Assembly: GCA_014729455.1 (NCBI GenBank)
Contig: WJJW01000179.1
Span: 1-18,688, forward strand
Length of the DNA stretch: 18,688 nt
Direction: 5' to 3'
Source of the DNA: Candidatus Eiseniibacteriota bacterium
GTDB lineage: Bacteria; Eisenbacteria; RBG-16-71-46; CAIMUX01; VGJL01
Shown: positions 15,050 to 18,688 of the stretch, one piece after another
Layout: each line of letters opens with the position of its first letter
Numbering within the stretch: the first letter of the stretch is position 1
The notes under the pieces: generated by a model
The model's database searches: none
Told to the model about the DNA's origin: nothing
The model's input: the letters and a program-made list of their open reading frames with translations, nothing else
Program-made: the position numbers and the translations under genes

Positions 15050-16090
15050 ATGCGAGCCGCTGTCTATCACGCCCCCGGAGACATCCGCATCGAAGAGGTG
15101 AATGACCCGCGCATCGAGGAGCCGACGGACGCCATCGTCCGCATCACCCACACCGCCATCTGCGGCTCCGACCTCTGGTTCTACCGGGGCCAGATGGACT
15201 ACGAGCCGGGGGCGCGAACCGGCCACGAGCCGATGGGCGTCGTCGAGGCCGTGGGGAGCGAGGTCCGGACCGTGAAGCCGGGCGACTTCGTCATCGCGCC
15301 GTTCGCCATCTCGGACGGAACGTGCGAGTTCTGCCAGAAGGGGCTCCACACGGTCTGTCGCCACGGAGGGTTCTGGGCCGCCCACACGGATGGTGCGCAG
15401 GGCGAGGCGGTGCGTGCGCCTCTGGCCGATGGAACCCTGGTGCGGGTGCCCGACCGCGCCGAAGGCGACGAGAAGCTGCTGACCGCCCTGTTTCCCCTCA
15501 CCGACGTGATGGCCACCGGCCACCATGCGGCGGTGTGCGCGGACGTGCAGAAGGGATCGACCTGTGTCGTCATCGGGGACGGCGCCGTCGGGCTCTGCGG
15601 CGTGCTCGCCGCCCGGCGCATCGGCGCCGAGCGGATCATCATCGTCGGACATCACGAGGCGAGATTGGAGATCGCCCGGAGGTTCGGGGCGACCGACGTC
15701 ATCTCGAGCCGCGGCGACGAAGCGATCGGTGGGATCACCGAGCTCACCGGAGGGGGCGCCGACCACGTTCTCGAGTGCGTCGGCGCAGCGGGGTCCATGC
15801 AGCATGCGATCCAGGTGGCGCGTCCCGGCGGCACGATCGGATACATGGGGGTCCCTCACGGAGTGCAGGCGGAGGGTCTCGACGTGATGGGGATGTTCTT
15901 CAAGCACCTCGTCCTGCGCGGTGGACCCGCGCCGGCCCGCGCCTACATGTTGGAGCTCATGGACGATGTCCTGGCGGGCACCCTCGACCCATCCCCCGTG
16001 TTCGACCTGACGGTCGGACTCGAGGGGGTCCCCGAAGGCTACGCGGCGATGGACCAGCGCAGGGCGCTCAAGGTCCTGGTCAGGATCTGA
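15050..16090 (+). CDS. Zinc-dependent medium-chain alcohol dehydrogenase family protein
   Basis: A 346-residue cytosolic NAD(P)-dependent dehydrogenase of the MDR superfamily. The GroES-like N-terminal domain carries the catalytic zinc ligands C38 (AICGSD) and H59-E60 (TGHEPMGVV). D152 in FPLTDVMATGHHA is a likely additional ligand region. The structural-zinc loop reads SDGTCEFCQKGLHTVC with C92, C95 and C103, but the first of the usual four cysteines is Asp89. I believe this is normal for the subgroup with the SDGTCEFC motif rather than a defect. The Rossmann nucleotide site is VVIGDGAVGL (about 173-182). Substrate cannot be told; the family oxidises various alcohols and polyols. A strong GGAGGAGGAG precedes the ATG. 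The gene stands alone after a terminator and is followed by two hairpins. Confidence 0.92.
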   Translation: MRAAVYHAPGDIRIEEVNDPRIEEPTDAIVRITHTAICGSDLWFYRGQMDYEPGARTGHEPMGVVEAVGSEVRTVKPGDFVIAPFAISDGTCEFCQKGLHTVCRHGGFWAAHTDGAQGEAVRAPLADGTLVRVPDRAEGDEKLLTALFPLTDVMATGHHAAVCADVQKGSTCVVIGDGAVGLCGVLAARRIGAERIIIVGHHEARLEIARRFGATDVISSRGDEAIGGITELTGGGADHVLECVGAAGSMQHAIQVARPGGTIGYMGVPHGVQAEGLDVMGMFFKHLVLRGGPAPARAYMLELMDDVLAGTLDPSPVFDLTVGLEGVPEGYAAMDQRRALKVLVRI

Positions 16091-16097
16091 ACGACGG

Positions 16098-16127
16098 GAG
16101 AGTGACGGCATGCTCGCCGTCACGCTC
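16098..16127. terminator. Stem-loop just after the dehydrogenase stop
   Basis: GTGACGGC (16102-16109), a 6-nt loop and GCCGTCAC (16116-16123) form a perfect 8-bp stem. After one mismatch it extends by 3 bp (GAG with CTC). It begins 8 nt after the stop of the dehydrogenase. No T tract follows, so it may be a terminator or a 3'-end stabilising hairpin. Confidence 0.55.
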
Positions 16128-16198
16128 GGCGGAGCGCGAGACGATCGAGCAGGAGAAGTGACCGAACGGTTCGATCTTTCTCGCGGCCGTCCAGGACA

Positions 16199-16233
16199 CG
16201 GAGACCGCCCCCTCGCCGAGAGGGCGGTCTCCG
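16199..16233. terminator. Strong hairpin between convergent genes, possible bidirectional terminator
   Basis: CGGAGACCGCCC (16199-16210) pairs perfectly with GGGCGGTCTCCG (16222-16233), a 12-bp stem with an 11-nt loop that can itself pair partly (CTC/GAG). It lies between the dehydrogenase (rightward) and the cysteine peptidase (leftward, stop at 16272). There is no T tract on either strand, so termination is inferred from position and stability. Confidence 0.65.
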
Positions 16234-16271
16234 AATGAAGCGCTAGATGCTCGACTCGGGCTTGTTCCTTC

Positions 16272-18350
16272 TCACCGGGTCAGGATCAAGCGGCCGGTCG
16301 CGGTCTCGTCGCCCAGGCGCGTCCGCAGGAAGTAGATCCCCGCGGGGAGGCTCCGTCCCGCGTCATCGCTCCCGTCCCAGTCGATCGCGTGGACGCCGGC
16401 GTCGAGGTGGCCGGGGGCGAGGGTGCGTACGGCGCGGCCCCCCGCATCGACGATCCGGATCGTCGCCTCGCCGCCCGGGGCAGGGATCGCCAGCTCGAGA
16501 GGCGAGCCGGCCCGGAACGGGTTCACCCGCGGTCGGAGCTGCAGCGCCATCGGCACGGTCGGCGCGTCGATCACGTCGGCCGCCGGCTGGCCCGGCACGA
16601 AGAACCGCACGTCGTCGATCGCCCAGCCGCCGTAGCGCAATCCGGCATCGCTCTCGAGATCGAAGCGGACCCGGACCGACGGATTCCCGTCGGCGATCGA
16701 GGAGATGTCGTAGACGACCTCTTCCCAGGCGACGTCATAGAAGTTCTCGTTGGCTGGATTGGCGAACAGCTCGACGCCGTTGACCGAGAGCATCGCGTTG
16801 TCGTAGATCCCCTCCTCGACCGTCAGCCAGCGCCGGAACGCGAGGTGGACCCCCTCGGCGTCGGAGCAATCGACGATCGCCGAGTTCATGTAGTTGTCGG
16901 TGTTGTTCTCGTAGAGGATGTTCCAGGCCGATCCGATGTCGTTCAGGTCGTTGCCGAGGCAGTACTGCCCACCGCTGGCGGCGTATGGATCCGGCTTGCA
17001 GTGCTTCTGGCCGGAATCGGAGACGCGCCAGTCGTCCGGGCTGCCGCCCCGCACCCATCCCGTCGGCAACGAGCCGCTCTCGAACCCTTCCTCGTAGATC
17101 GTCTCGGTCGGTCCGATGAAGAGCGGGAAGGTGCTCACGCGATCCACGTCCTCCTGCGCGCAGGAGAGGGTCAGCGTCATCTCGACGACGCCCGAGGCGG
17201 ACGCATCGGCCGTCACGCTGAAGTCGGCCGCGTAGGAGTGCTCCCACACGTCGATGCTCGAGTAGGTCGCCTCGCCGTCGACGACGGTCACGCTGGGATC
17301 GGCGCAGGTCAGGACCGCCGAGATCCCGGTTCCGATCGTGCGGCCGAAGTTCTTGATCGTGATGCCGAGATTCGCCGTCTCGGACGGATCGAGCGCGCCG
17401 TTGCCGTTGCCGCCGAGGACCTCGACGGCGTCGTAGCCGAGCACGACGTCGAGGCTCGGGGTGTAGACCGGCAGGTTGGCGCCGTGACCGAGGAAGAGAT
17501 CCCCGTAGCGGATCCAGCCGTATCCGTTTTCGCCCCAACCGGTTCCCCAGCTGTTCTTGATCAGCCAGGCTCCCTGGCCATTGCAGGCGTTGTCGTCCCA
17601 GCCGCACATCACCACGCAGTGGTTGATCGCGCCGGTGTTGTCGTACTCGAAACAGCCGCCCTGGTAGTAGAAGAGGGCGTTCGGCGCATAGAGGTTCGCC
17701 GAGATCGGACCGGTCATCATCGCGGTCTTCAGGCCGTTCTCGGTGTTCGGGACCATCTGGTATCCTTGCAGCCGCTCGACCGAGTCGTAGTTGTAATCGA
17801 CGCACGCGCTGTTGTCGTTGCCCGTGTACGGCATGTCGCTCTCGCCGACCTGCCCCATCGACATCTGGACGAAGTAGCCGGACTCGGCGAAACCGCCGTT
17901 GCAGTCGTGTCCGTACTCGTTGCAGACGAGGATCTGCTGCTCCGAGAGGTTCGTGGTCTGTCCCTTGTAGATCTTGATCATCGCCTCGAAGGCTCCGGTC
18001 GCGCCGAACGCCCAGCAGCTCCCGCAGGCTCCCTGGTTGCGGGCACTGGTCATCCCGCCGAGCGCGCGCCAGTCCAGCGACTCGGGAAGCTCCTGATCCT
18101 CGAGCGGGATCACCTCGCCCATCGCGTAGCGCTCCCGGATCTCGTCCGGGGTCGGGATCGTGCCGAGCATCGCCTGCTTCTCCGCCGGCGTGAGGTCCGA
18201 GACCTCGGTGTAGCCGGCGGTCCACGACCAACCGTTCTGTTCGATCATCTGCTGGACCTCGAAGAGCTCCTGCTCCTCGCTCCAGCCGCCGTTCGCGGAC
18301 ACGGTGGTCGCGAAGACGATGCTCAGGATCGCGAGCAATGCCAATCTCAT
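16272..18350 (-). CDS. Secreted papain-family (C1) cysteine peptidase with Ig-like, jelly-roll-like and FlgD-like C-terminal domains
   Basis: A 692-residue secreted protease. The ATG at 18350-18348 follows GAGGAGG and gives the signal peptide MRLALLAILSIVFATTVSA. A short N-terminal segment (about 21-88) may act as a reduced propeptide. The C1 domain (about 89-298) has Q106, catalytic C112 in NQGACGSCWAFG, the GCxGG-like DCNGGF, H244 (AINHCVVMCGW) and N266 (LIKNSWGTGWGENGYGWI), so all catalytic residues are present. Residues 299-412 look like a CARDB/Ig-type domain (NGALDPSETANLGITIKNFG). Residues 413-590 resemble a MAM/immune-inhibitor-A-like jelly roll (EEGFESGSLPTGW to YGGWAIDDVRFF). Residues about 605-692 are a FlgD-Ig-like C-terminal domain (RPRVNPFRAG, VRTLAPG, IDWDGSDDAGRSLPAGIYF, LILTR) of the kind used as an export/sorting domain in FCB-type bacteria. 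It likely degrades external protein. Another gene with the same type of C-terminus lies 88 bp upstream on the same strand. Confidence 0.92.
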   Translation of the reverse strand: MRLALLAILSIVFATTVSANGGWSEEQELFEVQQMIEQNGWSWTAGYTEVSDLTPAEKQAMLGTIPTPDEIRERYAMGEVIPLEDQELPESLDWRALGGMTSARNQGACGSCWAFGATGAFEAMIKIYKGQTTNLSEQQILVCNEYGHDCNGGFAESGYFVQMSMGQVGESDMPYTGNDNSACVDYNYDSVERLQGYQMVPNTENGLKTAMMTGPISANLYAPNALFYYQGGCFEYDNTGAINHCVVMCGWDDNACNGQGAWLIKNSWGTGWGENGYGWIRYGDLFLGHGANLPVYTPSLDVVLGYDAVEVLGGNGNGALDPSETANLGITIKNFGRTIGTGISAVLTCADPSVTVVDGEATYSSIDVWEHSYAADFSVTADASASGVVEMTLTLSCAQEDVDRVSTFPLFIGPTETIYEEGFESGSLPTGWVRGGSPDDWRVSDSGQKHCKPDPYAASGGQYCLGNDLNDIGSAWNILYENNTDNYMNSAIVDCSDAEGVHLAFRRWLTVEEGIYDNAMLSVNGVELFANPANENFYDVAWEEVVYDISSIADGNPSVRVRFDLESDAGLRYGGWAIDDVRFFVPGQPAADVIDAPTVPMALQLRPRVNPFRAGSPLELAIPAPGGEATIRIVDAGGRAVRTLAPGHLDAGVHAIDWDGSDDAGRSLPAGIYFLRTRLGDETATGRLILTR

Positions 18351-18438
18351 CGGTGCCTCCTCATCGGACTCGTGTGCGTGTCGACTCTCGTGCGTCGGAT
18401 GTCCCGGAGGGCTCGGGAGCCCGCCGCGCATCCCACTT

Positions 18439-18687
18439 CTATCGAACGACCAGGATCGGTCCCCCGATCGGCCCCTTCCCCGGTCTCTGGATCCGTGCGA
18501 AGTAGACGCCTGCGGCCAGGCGGCGTCCCGCGTCGTCTCTTCCATCCCAAAGGAACCGGCCATCGCCGCCGGGAGCGAGCCGGCGGACCGATCGCCCCGC
18601 CGCGTCGATGATCGACGCGCTCGCCCCCTCGACCGGCGGCCCTGGAGCGGCCAGGAGGACCGGGTCGCCCGCCCGGACCGGATTGGG
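18439..18687 (-). CDS. C-terminal fragment of a secreted protein ending in a FlgD-Ig-like domain
   Basis: Open frame entering from the right edge, 82 residues to a TAG at 18441-18439; the start is outside the window. It begins PNPVRAGDPVLLAAP, continues ASIIDAAGRSVRRLAPGG and FLWDGRDDAGRRLAAGVYF, and ends ILVVR. This is the same domain, in the same order, as the last 90 residues of the adjacent cysteine peptidase (NPFRAG, GRAVRTLAPG, WDGSDDAGRSLPAGIYF, LILTR). The rest of the protein is unknown, so only its likely extracellular or surface location can be inferred. It is 88 bp upstream of the peptidase gene, same strand, so the two may be co-transcribed. Confidence 0.85.
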   Translation of the reverse strand, partial: PNPVRAGDPVLLAAPGPPVEGASASIIDAAGRSVRRLAPGGDGRFLWDGRDDAGRRLAAGVYFARIQRPGKGPIGGPILVVR

Positions 18688-18688
18688 C

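Larger units (their letters stand above)
16272..18687 (-). repeat. Paralogous FlgD-like C-terminal domain encoded twice (about 16272-16535 and 18439-18687)
   Basis: The two gene ends encode homologous domains with shared NP-x-RAG, GR-x-VR-x-LAPG, WDG-x-DDAGR and AG-x-YF-x-R motifs. The DNA is visibly related but diverged, so this is shared domain ancestry, not a recent duplication or mobile repeat. The coordinates here span both copies and the sequence between them. Confidence 0.7.

Noticed and set aside
18409..18422. Small hairpin (GGGCT/AGCCC) between the two FlgD-domain genes
   Set aside because: Only 5 bp with no T tract, so too weak to call a terminator between the two genes.
16389..18611. 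Long plus-strand open frame (740 codons) across the cysteine peptidase gene
   Set aside because: It is a mirror of the papain-family gene, which has all catalytic residues. The antisense translation has low-complexity Arg/Val/Asp content and no plausible start context.
1..18688. CRISPR arrays, tRNA or rRNA genes, insertion sequences, attachment sites
   Set aside because: I found no regularly spaced repeats, cloverleaf-like segments, transposase or integrase coding regions, or terminal inverted repeats.

Overview
High-GC (by eye about two thirds G+C), tightly packed bacterial DNA. It carries ten complete or nearly complete genes, one of them frameshifted, plus a partial gene at each edge. There are no rRNA or tRNA genes, CRISPR arrays, insertion sequences or phage genes. 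Diderm features dominate: a TonB-dependent receptor, a lipoprotein metalloprotease, a predicted outer-membrane barrel, a PEP-CTERM protein, and two proteins ending in a FlgD-Ig-like C-terminal domain of the kind common in FCB-group and Eisenbacteria-like genomes. I infer a member of a poorly cultured diderm lineage of that kind; the exact phylum cannot be fixed from this window.

Layout. 2-352 (+) is the end of a TPR protein. It converges on 375-2216 (-), an M48 lipoprotein peptidase with helical/TPR-like repeats. Upstream of that on the same strand is 2342-3543 (-), an ornithine aminotransferase (rocD) split by a one-base frameshift near 3044-3050. A 224-bp divergent spacer leads to 3768-6095 (+), a TonB-dependent receptor, which overlaps by 8 nt 6088-8109 (+), a membrane hybrid histidine kinase with a C-terminal receiver. 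Directly abutting tail to tail is 8110-8700 (-), a secreted YfiR/DUF4154 protein. These three form a probable envelope-sensing module. Then comes a two-gene peptidase operon: 8873-10678 (M3 oligoendopeptidase F) and 10690-11802 (M24 aminopeptidase/prolidase-like).

The right half is mostly secreted or envelope proteins. 11880-13817 (+) is an unusual predicted fusion of a secreted thioredoxin-fold domain (CPHC) to a long beta-barrel-like region that carries a second CXXC. 13974-14708 (+) is a PEP-CTERM protein with its own promoter candidate, a strong Shine-Dalgarno and a strong hairpin terminator. 15050-16090 (+) is a zinc-dependent medium-chain dehydrogenase followed by two hairpins. 16272-18350 (-) is a secreted papain-family peptidase with Ig-like, jelly-roll-like and FlgD-like domains. 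The window ends inside a second gene on the minus strand (18439-18687) that finishes with the same kind of FlgD-like domain.

The most interesting items are the thioredoxin/barrel fusion with exactly two CXXC pairs and no other cysteine, and the receptor/kinase/YfiR set. In the second, the periplasmic part of the kinase resembles the CHASE8 domain of the YfiN diguanylate cyclase, so it may be a YfiBNR-like system whose output is a phosphorelay.
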